Shown here: positions 12,630 through 24,646 of the stretch, in pieces
Layout of the letters: the number at the start of each line of letters is the position of its first letter
How positions within the stretch are numbered: position 1 is the first letter of the stretch
Origin: Syncephalastrum monosporum B8922
Lineage: Eukaryota > Mucoromycota > Mucoromycetes > Mucorales > Syncephalastraceae
DNA length: 64,000 nt
Direction of reading: 5' to 3'
NCBI GenBank assembly: GCA_000697355.1
Contig: JNEN01000856.1
Span: 170,949-234,948, forward strand
The notes under the pieces: model-generated
Database searches by the model: none
What the model was told of the DNA's origin: nothing
What the model saw: only the letters and a program-made list of their open reading frames with translations
Made by a program: the position numbers and the translations under genes

Positions 12630-13131
12630 ATGACAGATCCCGTCGAGCCACGCTTTCTGATCCATCAGGCGACATATGATTATCTTTCTGAACCTCTGTA
12701 CTTTCAGCTCACACAAATGAACGCGTCCTGTTGGGTTTGGGTGGGGAAGAAAGATGCAAGGCTCAATGACGTGTCTGTGGGTATGCCCATTCCTGGCCAG
12801 GTAACAAAGAAAAAAAAAAAAAAAAAAAGGAAAACAGGGTCATATCTGGTGTGTATATATTGACATCTTCGGTGTATGTACTATAAGCCAACCGCTACCA
12901 CTGTCTTTGGCCAGACGGTGAGTGAAGCAAGTCGAAACATAGCACGGCGCCTCGGTAAGTCAGCTACTATCCTTGTGTCAGTTTAATACTCATGACCTTT
13001 GGGTTTTTGCAGCTGCCAAATACAATCAACCATTCTACATATCCCTCGATCTCGGCAATGCAAACGACGATATGCTACTTGCATTCTGCGAAAAGAAACT
13101 CTCCGCCTTTGTCAAATCCGTCTTGACTTGA
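12630..13131 (+). CDS. Proteasome assembly chaperone 4 (PSMG4/PAC4)
   Basis: Three exons (12630-12800, 12888-12954, 13013-13131) give 118 aa, the usual size for PAC4. The segment CWVWVGKKDARLNDVSVGMP matches the human pattern in which a WVG turn leads into a conserved strand (LFLWVGATPHLRNLAVAM). After the first intron, TTVFGQTVSEASRNIARRLA matches the family's LLGDTSDTTSTGLAQRLA region, and KYNQPFYISLDLGNANDDML matches the last strands. PAC4 pairs with PAC3 to guide assembly of the 20S alpha ring. The first intron carries an A-run of about 18 nt. The gene converges on UBR1 with 84 bp between stops; both belong to ubiquitin-proteasome biology, which may be coincidence. Confidence 0.85.
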
Positions 13132-13215
13132 GGAAAAAAGCACAAACTTTATTTGTAAATACAACAGCAAAAGAATACCTCGCCCGATACAACCTGTTAT
13201 CTTTGTGTTTTTATA

Positions 13216-16200
13216 CTACAACGTGATCCAGCCACCTACGTCGTAGTTGGCTTCTATCTGACGGGCCACATAGACTGGAATGGTATGCTGTAGCCACATC
13301 TTGCGGATCTCCTCGTATCGTTTTCGATTCAGTTGCTGTGGTTTACCACGCCGGATTGTCTGGTCCACCTGCCCATGCACATCCAGGTACGGTGCATTCA
13401 TGAACCATCCGTTGTTGTTGTGCAGCAGGATAAGGACACATTTGCGCACAGCCAAGAAGATACCAATCTCGCCACCGCATCTAAATCAGATCATCGTCAG
13501 TTCAATTCCACTTTGTCTGCTAATAAAGATATGCGCGGCTTACTCCAAAGCATGCAAATTGCATTCGCCGTATTCGTCTTCAGCACAGCAGTAGCTTTGT
13601 GCACATACAAATGTACCGCAGAGCAGACAGAGCGCGGGGTCAGTCGGCACCATGCCGCACTTTTGACATATCCTCCGCATGCTCTCGTCCACAAGCTGAT
13701 CCAGTCGCTCAGGAAGAGGGATCAGCTCAAACGGGGTGGGGAGGTCCAAGCGAATGACCGGTTCATTCAGCTCGTTATATTGTTCCTGCTGTTGCTGCTG
13801 CTCACGGTTGCGCTGTCTCTCGCATTCATGCACATGCTCCAAGCACCAGGTCGCGACCAGCTGCTTCATCTCTAGCGAGAGCGTGATAAGATGGCTGAAC
13901 TCGGGCAACCGGAGGTGGGTCAATAGCCTGTCAAACTCGGGCCGATCGTCTTGTGGATTTGTTTTGCATGGAACATAGCCACATCGCACCATAACAAGTA
14001 TCAGTGAACGGCGCAAGAACGGGAGCGTGTAGGTTCGGATGAGGCTGTACAGTTTGCGCGGATCCATGCCGTGTTCCTTCTCCTTGCATTCGAGGATGGC
14101 CATGATAAAACGCATGAATTCTTGTACGGCTGCTACGTCTGCTGCCGGATACAGAACGCTCTCGATCTCTTCACGCTCCTCTGACTGAGTTTGGTATTGC
14201 TCAGGCGTATCGAGCAGACCGACGGCAGTCCGTGTCACTTCAGCCAAGAGCAACGTGCGCAGGACGCCATCCATATCGAGCTTGGCAAAAGGAATGCCAT
14301 GGAACGTCGACTCGGCGAAGACCATAAAAGGATCATCTTGCAAGAGAGGCGGGTAAAGCACCATCCGCTCAAAGTCAGAGGCGCTGGCGCCGATCAGCGG
14401 CTTGTCAATGAAGACCTGGTGGAGACGGCCTAGGGCAAGCATGTGTATATGGAGAAGCGTCGAGTTTTTCTGGCTGAAAAACTGCTGTGGTTCGCCGTGG
14501 CACATGATGCATGTGTAAGCGAGTACGGTGTCACACAAGACACGCAGAAGGGTCTGCATCTGGGCCGGGATCTGGTCGATCAACGTGCCTGTCTCGCCAT
14601 CCTCTGGCTGAGCTTGACCGCGCGTCGCGATCTCCACAGCTGCGATCGTGTATCCAACCATGCTCCACAACATGTCAATATTCTTGGCGTCCATCGATAC
14701 TTGCCGCTCCTTGTCATCCTTGCAAATCTCGGCGTGAAGGGCAGAGAGGACCTCTGTCAGCTGGGTGTACGTCTTGCTGATCGTGGCGAGGTTGGCGTGC
14801 GCCGTGGGGTATATTATGTCCGCATCAAAGGGGCCGAACCATCGATCACGCTCCAGATAGCTGGGTACCGGCAGCCCGGCTCCTCTTCCCAGTTCTGCGC
14901 TGCTTCGGCTGCGTGCGTCGCCTGCATTCACAAAGCCGGAGAGCCGGCTCGACGCACTCCATTCTTCGGGGGCGGGAAACAGGCTACTGCCACCGCTGCT
15001 ACTACTACTACTACTGCTGCTGCTTCCACCGTTGGCACTACTGCCTACAGAGGGTGTGCTCCGCAAGGTCGGTACCCAAGTACTGATCGCCTCCTTGAGT
15101 TTACTCGCACCGCTGCTTCGTCGTCGCTGACCGGCCGCGAGACGCGGTATGGCTGCGTATTTAAGCCGGAGAAGTCCCGACTTGACGGAGAACCGCAGAA
15201 AGTCGCGGAACTTGGCATCATCCTGCTCCACTGCACTTCCAGGAGATGTTTCTTTGCGACCACGCCATATGACGGGAAGAAGCGTATTACCAAGCGACTT
15301 GCAAAGCGGGCACATGAACTCGCTACGTGCCCGATTTTCGGGATGGTTGCGTGTCAACTGCTGCGCTTGCCGAGAATCGACCGACGAGCAATACACGCTG
15401 AAGCATTCGATATGCATCAGATGACCGCAGGTGGAGGTATAGAGCCCAATCTTGGATAGAGAGGAAGGGAATCCTTTGATATCGTGCGTCGTTCCATCGT
15501 CTCGGGGTATATCCGCATCCAAAGTGCCATGAATGCGGCTGATGGTGTCATAGATCGCTTGATCCCCTCGGGGCACTTCACGAAGGATATTGGAGGACTG
15601 GATCAGCCCCAATAAACCGTAGGGCGCCGATTTCTCGTTGGCATCTTCCTGGCATACAATGCAAGCGCCGGTGGGGTAGTCGTAAAACCGGTCTGCCGAC
15701 GTAGCTGCCTCTTGGGTTTCTCCATCTTGAGACTCCCGCATCGCCTCTGCCTCCTCCTCTTCCTCGTAAAGGTCTTCATTCTGTTCCATAAATAGAGTCT
15801 GCGCTTGTGCGAATTGCGCCATGATCTGCTGCTGATGCTTTTTGATTGCTTGCTTCTTCTTTTCTGCAGCTGAGAGAGTGTTGCTCGCACGCTGCTCTTC
15901 GTCGGCAGCACGCGTCTCCTTCCACTTTTGCACCTTGCGCTGGGTCAGTCCTGGGCCCTCAGTGACCAACCGCTCAAAGATCCAATCCAATTGCGGGTAG
16001 AGCGACTTGTACTGTTCGTCGCCGCGGAAAATGGTCAGGATGTCGAACAAGGACAAATCCTGGGAGTGGTCGTCACTAGTAAACGCAAAGTAATGGCCAC
16101 ATATGTGGCTTTTGAAGCCCTGTGCCGCCTCTTCGTCTAACGGCTTGTGGTTCTCATCCACCAGGGCGAGCAGGATGAGGTACAAGGCTTGATCCAGACT

Positions 16201-19200
16201 GGTATCACTCTTGTGGTCATCCGTCAGGCGAACGTTCCAGAGCACATAGGCCATCATCTGGGTAAACACAGGCGACTGCAGATATTGGCCTAGATACTGA
16301 AAGGGTCCCGACAGCTTGCTTGACTTGGGTATCAGGAAAAATGTTTCCTCCGGGTGCCTCTTTTTATGCTCGTCCCGGAGCACATTGAACGCCTCTTCGC
16401 GGTTATTGCGGCTGTAGTGCCAAAAGAAGGGATCCACATCTCGGTAATACTCAGGCTTGATCCGGTAAACACCGACGTCGTAGAACCCGGTTGGGGCCCG
16501 GAGATCGGCCACCTCAGCCAGGATGCGCTCAAAGGCAGGGTGCTCGTGGAGGCGGTCCGGGATATGCTTGATGAGACTGGCATGCTCGATGGGTCCGAGG
16601 CAGACGTGGTGGATGATTTCGCGCTTAATCCGATCTTCAACCGATAAGCCCGCCACGCTTGCCCGCTCGCAAGCGCAGATGATGAGCAGGTTCAAAAGTT
16701 CTTCAACCATAAAGGTCTGCTGCGAGGCGTCATACGAAGGATGCTCACGGTCGCCAAGGAACCAATGGATAAGGTCGAATCGATCGATAAAAGTCGACAG
16801 CATAACGTTCGGGTCCAGGGTGGCTAATCCCAGTTGAAGTAAAAAGATGTCTGCATCAAATGTGTTTTCGCGGAGGGATATGTCTCTATAGTGGTGTGCC
16901 TATGGTAAAGCATTGATGAGATGAATGTCTGATCCTATATGACCCAAAGCCGCCTACCTGATTGCGAATGCCATAACCATTTCGCACCCATACACCAGCA
17001 CGGATCTGAGCCGAAAAGGCGATGGTTCGGATGGGGTATTCAATTATAGGCAATAGCGCCCGCTCAATAGAAGCCTCTCCTTTGAAAAGGGTGAGGACCT
17101 CTGGGAATCCTCCGGGATACCCAAGTTGGAGCAAGGTTGCGTCATCCAGGAGGTGCGCATGTTCAAGTAAGCCGGCAAGCAACCAGTGCAACGCGTGATG
17201 AAAAGAGACTGGTTTATCTGTAATATTGTAATCGATAACCTGAACGACCGCCTTGACATACGGCAGCTGCACCTCTTTGTAGGTCTGAGCTTGAGGTCCC
17301 GCAATGCCCGGTTGTTTCGCAGCATCCGTCTCGGGCCGAAGTTCTTCCTTGCTCGCGTCCCAAGTGTCAATTTGGGTCAGCGTCTGCGTGAGCGCACGGA
17401 TCAGGGTCTGTGCGGCCGACCGCCGGCTATCGGGATCGGCTTGCGGTAAAGCGGCGATGCAGTCGGTCAGCTGGCGACAGCACTTGGCAATCTGAAGCGC
17501 CACGTTGAAAGCGTTGACCCAAAGCTCGGACTCGTACTCGACGTGGGTGTCTTTTTGGCATACCTGGGCATTCATGCCCTGGAACATGCTGAGGAACTCG
17601 AGAAATTGGCGCAGACAGAGCGGGTCCTGGATCAGGACAGGCTTGATCATGTCCACGTTCATAATATAACGCAGGTCATGGAAGGCATTAAAGTAGCGGC
17701 GGGGACGGAAGGCGCGCAGCCCGCAATTGACGCGCGAAGGGGATAGGAGCCGTTTGAACGGCTGTAGGAGGAAGATTTGGTTGGATAGGAAAAAGGCAGA
17801 CAAGGTGCACAAGATGAGGTTGAAAAAGTCGTATTGATTGACCAGAACGTCGGCCACCGAGGGCACCGTGAGAAGCTGCACCGAGAAAAGGATGATGGAG
17901 TATTCAGGCTCACGATCTTTGAGGAGGAATGATTCCGCCAGGCGTGCATAGTTTCGTGCCAGCCGTATGCCTAGAGCCAGCTTGAGTGACTTTCGTTGGT
18001 CCTGAAGAAAGCATGCACTTACCAAAGATCCTCTTGAATTCAGTCGTGGCTGTGAGTGAAGCCGTGAAGAGCTCGCGCAGAGCAAGTCGCATCTCTTTCC
18101 AGAGCTTCAGGTCATACAGCATGAAATAGTCCAACCGTAACTTTTTCTCGAGCTCCTTCTTGATCTCCACCGATAAACTCTGCGGCCCAGCCGTGGCTAC
18201 CTTTTTCCCATCGCGTGTTTCGCCTTCCTCGGCCCGTATGGCTGCAAACTGTTCAAACATGACAGCCGGATCCCAGTCAAGTTTGGCCACATCGTCTCGC
18301 TCGCCGGCAGGCTCTGACGGTCGTGTATCAGTAGCGTCCTCCATCTCCACGTCGTCGCCGTTTGGCGTGAGCGGTGCGCTGCGCGCTACTGTCGTCGTGG
18401 GCAGCTCCCATTCCGCGCATAGCTCTTGACACAAGATGGTCCGCAGGCTTAGGTTCCCGCCAGGAATGTGCTGAAAGATGCGATACTTTCCGAGGACAAG
18501 ATGTCTGAGCCAGTCAATCAAGAGTTTGCACATGTCTTCCTGATAGATGGCTCGCGACTCGCGAATGGATACGCCCATGCCAATGGCAGTCAGCGGTGCG
18601 GCGACCTTGTAAAGATGATCGGCATCGTCGGACATGGCGATCACTTCACGACCCTGTTTGAGTGGTGTTTAGAAGAAAGATGCGTGCGTGGAGGAGGAGA
18701 GACCAGTCACTTACGCGGAGATGGATGGATTCGACGAGGCGCTTGGCATGTTCGGGTGAGCAGGCCAGGGCGGTCTGGAGGGACTCAGCGACGTGCGAGA
18801 ACGAATGGGACTCGTCGTTCCAGGCGACGCAGGCGAACTTGCCATTGGGAGCGGTGGGACTGCTGGGGAGGGGCGTCGTGTGGCTGGAAGACGAGGACGG
18901 CTGACCGGGCAGATCGTTTTCCTTGTCCAGGTCGAGGTCCATGTCGTCTTGCATGGTGTGCGTGTCGTCCTCTTCCATGTCCTCCTCGATCTTCTCGCTG
19001 CCCATGTCATCCGCTGTCTTTGACTTGGGCACCCCGACCTCGCAAGGTGCGCTTGTGAATCTGGCGAGGATAAAGTCGAGGATAGTCGCAATGGTGCTGC
19101 GCAGGTTGTCGACGACGGGTTCGGGCAGACCGGGTGGTTCTGTGTCTGTAAGAGAAAGAGGACAATGGATGGTGCACTGCAAAGGTACTTTCCAGGCCTC

Positions 19201-19793
19201 AGGATCACCGCAGTCGCAACCCCCTCCCGAGCCGTTACTGACAGAAAAAATGACATCGTGGCCATCGTGGTCTGTCGCGTGGAAACACTGGGAGCAGAAT
19301 ACGCAGGTGTCGTCGAGAGCACAGTCTCTATTCGAGAGTCAGCCATAAAACCAACGCATCACAGGGAACGGGGCAAGAAACAGTTTGTTTACCGGCATCG
19401 ATAGACAGCCTCGCCCTTTCGAAAGACATGGCGACAGGGCAGGCCATGTTGACTTTCCAAATCGGGCGGTGGCAAGACTCGGTTGGTGTGCCATAGAACG
19501 GGAGTGTTTGCGTCGCTGCTGTGGGGTGCACTCGTCTCGAGCTGGAAGCGGATCGCTCTGCTCAGCGTGTCAGGGTCGTCGAAGAAATAAGAAATGAGCT
19601 GCGGGTCATTGAGCCAGAGGGCTTCGTAGCAGCGCGAGAGGATGAAAGTCTTTGTGACATCGTCAAAGTTGTAAGCGTATGTTGTCTGGGCGTGGTCGAG
19701 AAAGTGAGCCAGGTCCTGATTAGGTGTGCTGAGCAGGGACGGATTGAACGAGGCCTTCCGCGATGACTCGCCACTTGACGCAGTAGCAGCCAT
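13216..19793 (-). CDS. UBR1: E3 ubiquitin ligase UBR1 (N-recognin of the N-degron pathway)
   Basis: Recognises destabilising N-terminal residues and ubiquitylates the protein with an E2 of the Rad6 type. Six minus-strand exons (19393-19793, 18715-19327, 18023-18653, 16958-17970, 13544-16899, 13216-13480) give 2092 aa. In order: UBR box at about 118-190 with its Cys/His zinc ligands (CRDCALDDTCVFCSQCFH, then CDCGDPEAW); ClpS-like N-domain at about 265-335 (WNDESHSFSHV); long helical scaffold; RING-H2 at about 1300-1420 (CIVCQ ... CGHLMHIECF ... CPLCK) with a long insert between the first and later zinc ligands, as is typical; and the C-terminal autoinhibitory region with CQKCG, CLLCG and a final GEIGIFL segment. 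Both recognition domains (basic and bulky N-degrons) therefore look complete. Ser-rich insert near 15000. Confidence 0.95.
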
Positions 19794-20312
19794 AAAAAGA
19801 ACACACAACAAAGAAAGACAAACAGACAGACCAGACGGCGTGTAAACTTCCTCCAGATGTGAAGCTGTCGGGATTTTGTATTTTTCTTTAGATCCTCCCG
19901 TTCAAGCATGAATCTGTCAATTCACTGTCACCTGTTCTTTAGTCTACATTCGCATTTCCTCAGACTGAGACCATACTACAGCACATATGCGCTCACATAA
20001 CATTTGACTGATGCTCCGTCATAACGAGCTGCTTCGTCGTGCTTGATGCTAGAGGATCTTTGACTCTCTCGTGCGCAACCCGTGGCCAAATGTACGACAT
20101 GCAGACAGAATAGAGACCTGTCAGGCTAGACTACCAGCAAAGCTGCTCCTGAGAGCGTTTGGTTATCATGGCATGAGACGCGTAGTGTCAGAGGAACAGC
20201 CGAGTGGGGAAGTTGTGTCATTTTTACTGCATAAAGTCAGTCAAACGTTGCCATTCCTATCTTTTCCCTTCCCTTTCCCTTCTCTTTTCTTTTTATCGTC
20301 GTCTCCTCTTTT
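19794..20312. other. Intergenic between UBR1 and a broken RNase H-like gene copy
   Basis: About 520 bp. The right part (20255-20312) is a C/T-rich run on the plus strand of the kind often seen just upstream of fungal start codons, and it leads directly to the ATG at 20313. No gene or transposon end is visible in it. Confidence 0.5.
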
Positions 20313-21020
20313 CCATGATGCGCAAGAAACAACGCGGACGAGCTGCTGACTACAGTAGCCGCGTGGATAAGTTATACTCAGCTAAGTTATTATCTCGCGT
20401 AAGTTATATCCTCTCGATCTCCCGAGCTATAGCTTATCCGCGCGTCTACTGTACACTGTACATACAGTACTTACACAATGGACGACCCTGCACCCACTCT
20501 TCCGCCCGCAAGTAGTTCTGCTGCTCCGCCCGTGCACTGCATGTTCCTGTCTACGCGGTTATATCGCGTGGACCAGGTCGAGGACACGGGCCTACATCCC
20601 AGCGCCCTCGTCGGCAGCAGCATCGCCAAGAACCGAGAACATGGTGTTTCTCTTGTCTACTTCCCACACACCAAGTCCACCCTCAAATTCCCATAGGTGG
20701 GTGCCTTCTTTAAAGGACGGCAAACAACCCGCTTTGGCGAAGTTCATGTAAGCGTTTAGTTCTAATATAGCTTCCGTTTTTCACACTCGCGTGCTGGTAG
20801 GCCGTAAGAATGGCTATCGAACTATTGCCGAAAGACAAACTAGTGTTGGTGCCAACCAGTGGTTGGCCATCATCAGCACATGTAAGTGAACCCGCTATGT
20901 TCGCATTCGGATGCTAAAATATGCACTGTATCAGGGTCCGTTGAGGAGAAGTCGGCTTGGGAGATCCTTGAGCGGTGTACCGCTAGAAGATCGGCGCCCG
21001 TTAATGTGGCAATCACCTTT
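20313..21020 (+). pseudogene. Broken single-module copy of the RNase H-like family
   Basis: The start (MMRKKQRGRAAD) resembles the N terminus of the intact 988-aa relative (MARKRQQLDYSD). A 99-bp MITE then interrupts the frame. Homology resumes at about 20530 with LYRVDQVEDTGLHPSALVGS and REHGVSLVYFPH, the first strands of the module. An in-frame TAG (20694-20696) lies where relatives have FHSVGTRF. The next exon (about 20803-20882) gives AVRMAIELLPKDKLVLV, and a third (about 20936-21020) gives EEKSAWEILERCTARRSAP. The second intron joins in the wrong phase (0 where all intact modules have 1), a further break. Exon order and intron places match the functional relatives. I call it a pseudogene with good confidence; expression of a fragment is possible. 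Confidence 0.75.
20353..20451. mobile_element. 99-bp MITE with terminal inverted repeats and TA duplication
   Basis: The left end CAGTAGCCGCGTGGATAAG and the right end, read on the minus strand, CAGTAGACGCGCGGATAAG, are inverted repeats matching at 21 of 24 positions when extended through TATA. TA dinucleotides flank both ends (20351-20352 and 20452-20453), the target-site signature of Tc1/mariner-type elements. There is no coding capacity. It sits inside the N-terminal coding part of the broken RNase H-like copy. Confidence 0.8.
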
Positions 21021-21631
21021 GTGAGTGCTTGTCTTATTCTCTTTGCTTCAAGCTGTTTATCCATGCCCCGGTGTGCACGATCGTGAGTAGCCGCGCCACA
21101 AGTACATTATTGTAGACATCATTAACCTTCAAACACAGTGTACGTACACGGTGTCTGGGCTTTACTTAGGATCAGAATGACTTTGTTCTGCCTCTATGCT
21201 CTGAGCCGGGCCTTGTCAATAGTGTAAATGATACGGCCATCCCCCTACTAAATAAGGATCGATTTGAACCACAGCCTCTGTCATAGCCTAAATAGGATGA
21301 CTCTTTACGCTGACTACAGCAACTCGTATACATGTAGCTCATGCAGATTGTGTATTTATATTCTTCTAACGTCACTATCATTACTTGCAACAAGAGTTAA
21401 TTAAGTAAAATATATTCCAATAAGACAATACGCGTCAATACGCGTCATAGCCAAGACTTCGGGAAGAAAGTAGCTAGAGAGCTACGGGCATTGTGTCCGT
21501 AGAACGACAAATACTTCTTTTAGTGCATCTTGAAACAGATCCGTGGACGTTGTGATATAGGATTATCTGTTTAGTAGTTATGTCCTTGATGAGTAAGCTG
21601 TCATTATGACTATTATTTTATGATTGGATGT

Positions 21632-21710
21632 ACGGTTGCTGATATTGCACGACGTCTGCCGCCCAATCCCTCTCAACACTACGACTTCAAGGCTATTGAA
21701 GAATTCAAAG
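21632..21710 (+). pseudogene. Exon fragment of the RNase H-like family (C-terminal region type)
   Basis: The plus strand translates as TVADIARRLPPNPSQHYDF followed by KAIEEFK. This is nearly identical to a stretch in the last exon of the intact minus-strand family gene at 24.6-27.3 kb (TVADIARRLPPNPSQRYDV, then KALEEFR). Homology stops abruptly on both sides, so only this piece of a former third copy remains. Confidence 0.8.
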
Positions 21711-22307
21711 TGAGATCGACCGTCTCTCGCCGGCTTAGGTAGGACAAGACAAAGAGGAAGCTATACAAGACTAAGAAAGGGTGTTATATCCTACTCTACG
21801 TCCGCCAGACAATGTACTGTACATACCGAACTGAGGGTTATTAAAACTACAAGAAGTATATGTCACAGTAGACACAGTAGACAGGAGCTATTTCACAGCA
21901 GACTATATATTAAAATTCTTCATCCTCACAATGATCCAGGGATATACGAGTCTACCAGAGACAGGAAGCAGGAAGCAAGTAGAGACGGCAAGACGTGGCT
22001 TTACGACTGGAAACGAGGTTGATGAATAGTAGAGATGTGGATCGAGATCCAGGACTTGGCTTGCACGAGGATCCGTAATGGACTTGACGGAGAGATAAGA
22101 CAACAGACAGAGACAAGAGAGTAATAAGATAAAATATGGAAAGATAAAATGATAATTGTTTGATACAAAATAGAAGCCAATAATAAGAATGGGAAGATAC
22201 TTGACTAGTATGTGGTAGTGGGAAGCGTTGTAGTATGATATAAAAACGAGAAACAGTATAAGAAAAACAGTGCAAAGGTTATAGAAGTACGGGTCAAAAA
22301 GGAAAGG

Positions 22308-22332
22308 TACAGTATGTACTGTACATACTGTA
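22308..22332. repeat. Perfect 12-bp palindrome around a single base
   Basis: Arm TACAGTATGTAC (22308-22319), one T, then the exact reverse complement GTACATACTGTA (22321-22332). Shorter relatives (ATGTACTGTACA, TATGTACTGTA) occur in other intergenic places of the window, near 20448, 21811, 54085 and 56656, but not in genes. It could be fused ends of a small TA-type element or a binding site; the sequence does not decide. Confidence 0.8.
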
Positions 22333-22477
22333 GTTATGTCCAAAACACCAAGAATATATCATGGGTTTCTGAAGCAACCCTTTATAGCCTTTCCTGAGGT
22401 TCTTCTTATTTTTTTATTGCTATTCATTCGCTTGCTGGAATACAGATGAATGGGGCATATAATACATCAGATGTGAT

Positions 22478-23858
22478 TTAGGCAGTTTCTGACTTCTTTG
22501 TGTCAGCCGAATCATGAACATGGTTGAGCCACTACCGAAAACCATTAGCCAAAACAAGAAATGCAGAGTCATCCGTGTAACAAGCCTACCTTGTATACAC
22601 TTGAGAAATCCAGGGTGCCAAACTCCTTGGTAGATGACAGGTCGCCGTAAACCTGGGCCGCGACGGTGCCCAAGATCGGGTTAGTTTCCGAATCCATGGC
22701 AGCCTTCATGGCCAAACGCAGGTCTTTGGCCATCAGCTTGTTTGCAAATCCGCCCTGGTAATCGCGGCTGGCAGGTGCGTTTGGCAGAACGCCTGGGTGA
22801 GGGTTGTAAGTCTCTGAGCTCCAGCAGCGGCCCGAAGATGAATTGATGATGTTGGCGAGCAATTTCGGGTCCATGCCGAGACGGACGCCGAGCATCATGG
22901 CTTCGGATACGCCGATCATGGAGATAGCCAGCAGCATGTTGTTGCAAAGTTTCGCGACTTGACCCGTACCATTGGCACCGCAGTAAACCACGTTGCGACC
23001 CATCATGGAAAGCGTTGGTTTGATCTTGTTGAAGCTCTCCTCTGAGGGTGCGCCCACCATGAAGGTCAATGTGCCTGCTTCAGCCCCAGCGGTGCCTAAC
23101 CCAATGAAATAACAAAGTACACTCCCTTAGTATCCGTTCTCTTTCTTCCTTTTCCGCTTTGTATGCATACCACCGCTGACAGGTGCATCAAAAGCCTCTG
23201 CGTCCTTTGCTTTGATTGTTTCAGCCACCTTCACGGCAGTCGCAGCATCAATGGTACTCGAATCAATCAGGATGCTGTCCTTGTCCACAGCTTGTATTAA
23301 CGAGGCGTAGACATTCTCCACATGCTGAGCCTCAGGGAGCATGGTGATGACGGTGGCGGCCTTTTCGGCGAGGTGGGCAGGGCTTGAAGCTCTCTGAGCG
23401 TTGGGATGCAGCTGAAGGAAACGATCTACAGCAGCCGTGTTCAGGTCGTAAACAAAGAGCGATCCTGCTGTTTTCTGCGCAAGGTTCTTGGCCATTCCTG
23501 CACCCTACAAGCTTCCTTTAAGAAACAAACACGCGAATAAGGCCCCATGGCTGGGGCACAGCCTTTTCTTCTTGCGTACCATTTGACCCAGACCAATCAA
23601 ACCAATAGCATTCGTGCGGCCAGCTGCTGATCTCTATACGAGTTGCATTGGGTGAGAGCCTTGTCTTTTTTTTTTTTTTTTTCTCGAGAAAAGCCGAGAA
23701 GTAGTGTTACCAAAGCTATAAGAAGCGAGCTATATGAGTCAGTGGAATATAGAGGGAAAAGGAGACTAGCGAGTGTTACCAGAGGAAGTGGAGAAGGTGC
23801 GTGACGAACGGATAAAGGAAGATGCAGTGAGACGGGCTGTGGCGGTGACGAAGTACAT
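22478..23858 (-). CDS. 3-hydroxyisobutyrate dehydrogenase, mitochondrial
   Basis: Valine catabolism: oxidises 3-hydroxyisobutyrate to methylmalonate semialdehyde with NAD+. Minus-strand exons 23780-23858, 23711-23715, 23580-23633, 23172-23514, 22590-23095 and 22478-22531 give 346 aa. Residues 1-25 form a mitochondrial presequence (Arg/Ser/Thr-rich, no acidic residue). Then come the NAD-binding loop GLIGLGQMGAGMAKNL, the substrate-binding DAPVSGGTAGAEAGTL signature of beta-hydroxyacid dehydrogenases, and the catalytic-Lys region GQVAKLCNNMLL. The C terminus ends at ...ETA after a small last exon. The model needs a 5-nt microexon (23711-23715). Without it no standard GT/AG pair that I found keeps the frame between presequence and Rossmann domain. 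An alternative is an unseen first exon. The intron beside it contains a 17-T run. Confidence 0.9.
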
Positions 23859-24646
23859 TATAAAAGACGGAACAAGAAGAATGGAAAAGAAAAACGAGGA
23901 AAGGAAACCAGGTTGAATAAATGCGTCTTGAACGTGGGAAACTGGCTGCATCCACTTGATTAGTCGCTTTTCTGCTGAGATCTTTTTGACTGTCAAAACT
24001 AGAAGAAATTGCTCTTCAAGTCCATGTGCCTCAAAGACACCGCATAACATATTTTCTATTTATTGTGTTGCACTTGATCGCCTATTTTTTATAACATACA
24101 CCGCTGGCATCAGCGACGAGTATGACCGCGTTATGCAATGTCCCCTTTGGAGAATACGGCATCACCAAAGACTGACATTGCGGGGCACGACAGCTTGTGA
24201 CATGGTGTCACCATTCTGATTCTTAAGACGACTTTTCGCGTCTCCCGCTGTCGTATATCTAGCATCCGCCGCCACATGCAAAGCTCAGCTACAGTGCTTT
24301 GGTTGAGCGAGGTCAATGTGAGGATTGGAGACCTTCTTATGTATCCAGGTATACACTCTTGGCAACCGAAATTGCATTAAAGTTTTGTCACCTTAAATCT
24401 CAGAAATTGGCCACTTCAGGGCTACACAGAGTGTACATGTATCTGTTGGGATCACAAAGTTTCACATTCCATATATAATCTACAAAAGTTGCAAACCAAA
24501 GCCTATGTACAAATAATTCAAGTCCATTTTTCCTGAAAAGGGTATAGCAATCGTATTCGCTCGAGTTGATGTTACGTATGAAACAAGAAATATACAGTAC
24601 AGCTATTGATTGTGTTCAAACAGGGCTAGTAGGAGAAAGGTCAACT
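23859..24646. other. Intergenic, no gene seen
   Basis: Roughly 790 bp between the HIBADH start and the stop of the minus-strand RNase H-like gene. It is AT-rich with no plausible frame or repeat structure that I can support. Confidence 0.5.

Larger units (their letters stand above)
21021..22477. other. Eroded repeat-rich intergenic region
   Basis: AT-rich DNA between the broken RNase H-like copy and the HIBADH gene. It holds one recognisable exon fragment (21632-21710) and a near-perfect palindrome (22308-22332), described separately. Other frames are short and low in complexity. No intact gene is visible. Confidence 0.55.

Noticed and set aside
14443..15459. Open frame of 338 codons on the plus strand
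   Set aside because: Antisense to the RING region of UBR1, whose minus-strand frame is clearly the real one. Composition is a by-product and there are no motifs.
21250..21300. GGTTCAAATC on the minus strand, like a tRNA T-loop
   Set aside because: The T-stem does not pair, and no acceptor stem or anticodon arm can be folded at the right distance.
21903..22343. Minus-strand 146-codon hydrophobic frame
   Set aside because: AT-rich sequence giving Phe/Leu/Tyr-rich text without motif; overlaps the palindrome and repeat debris.
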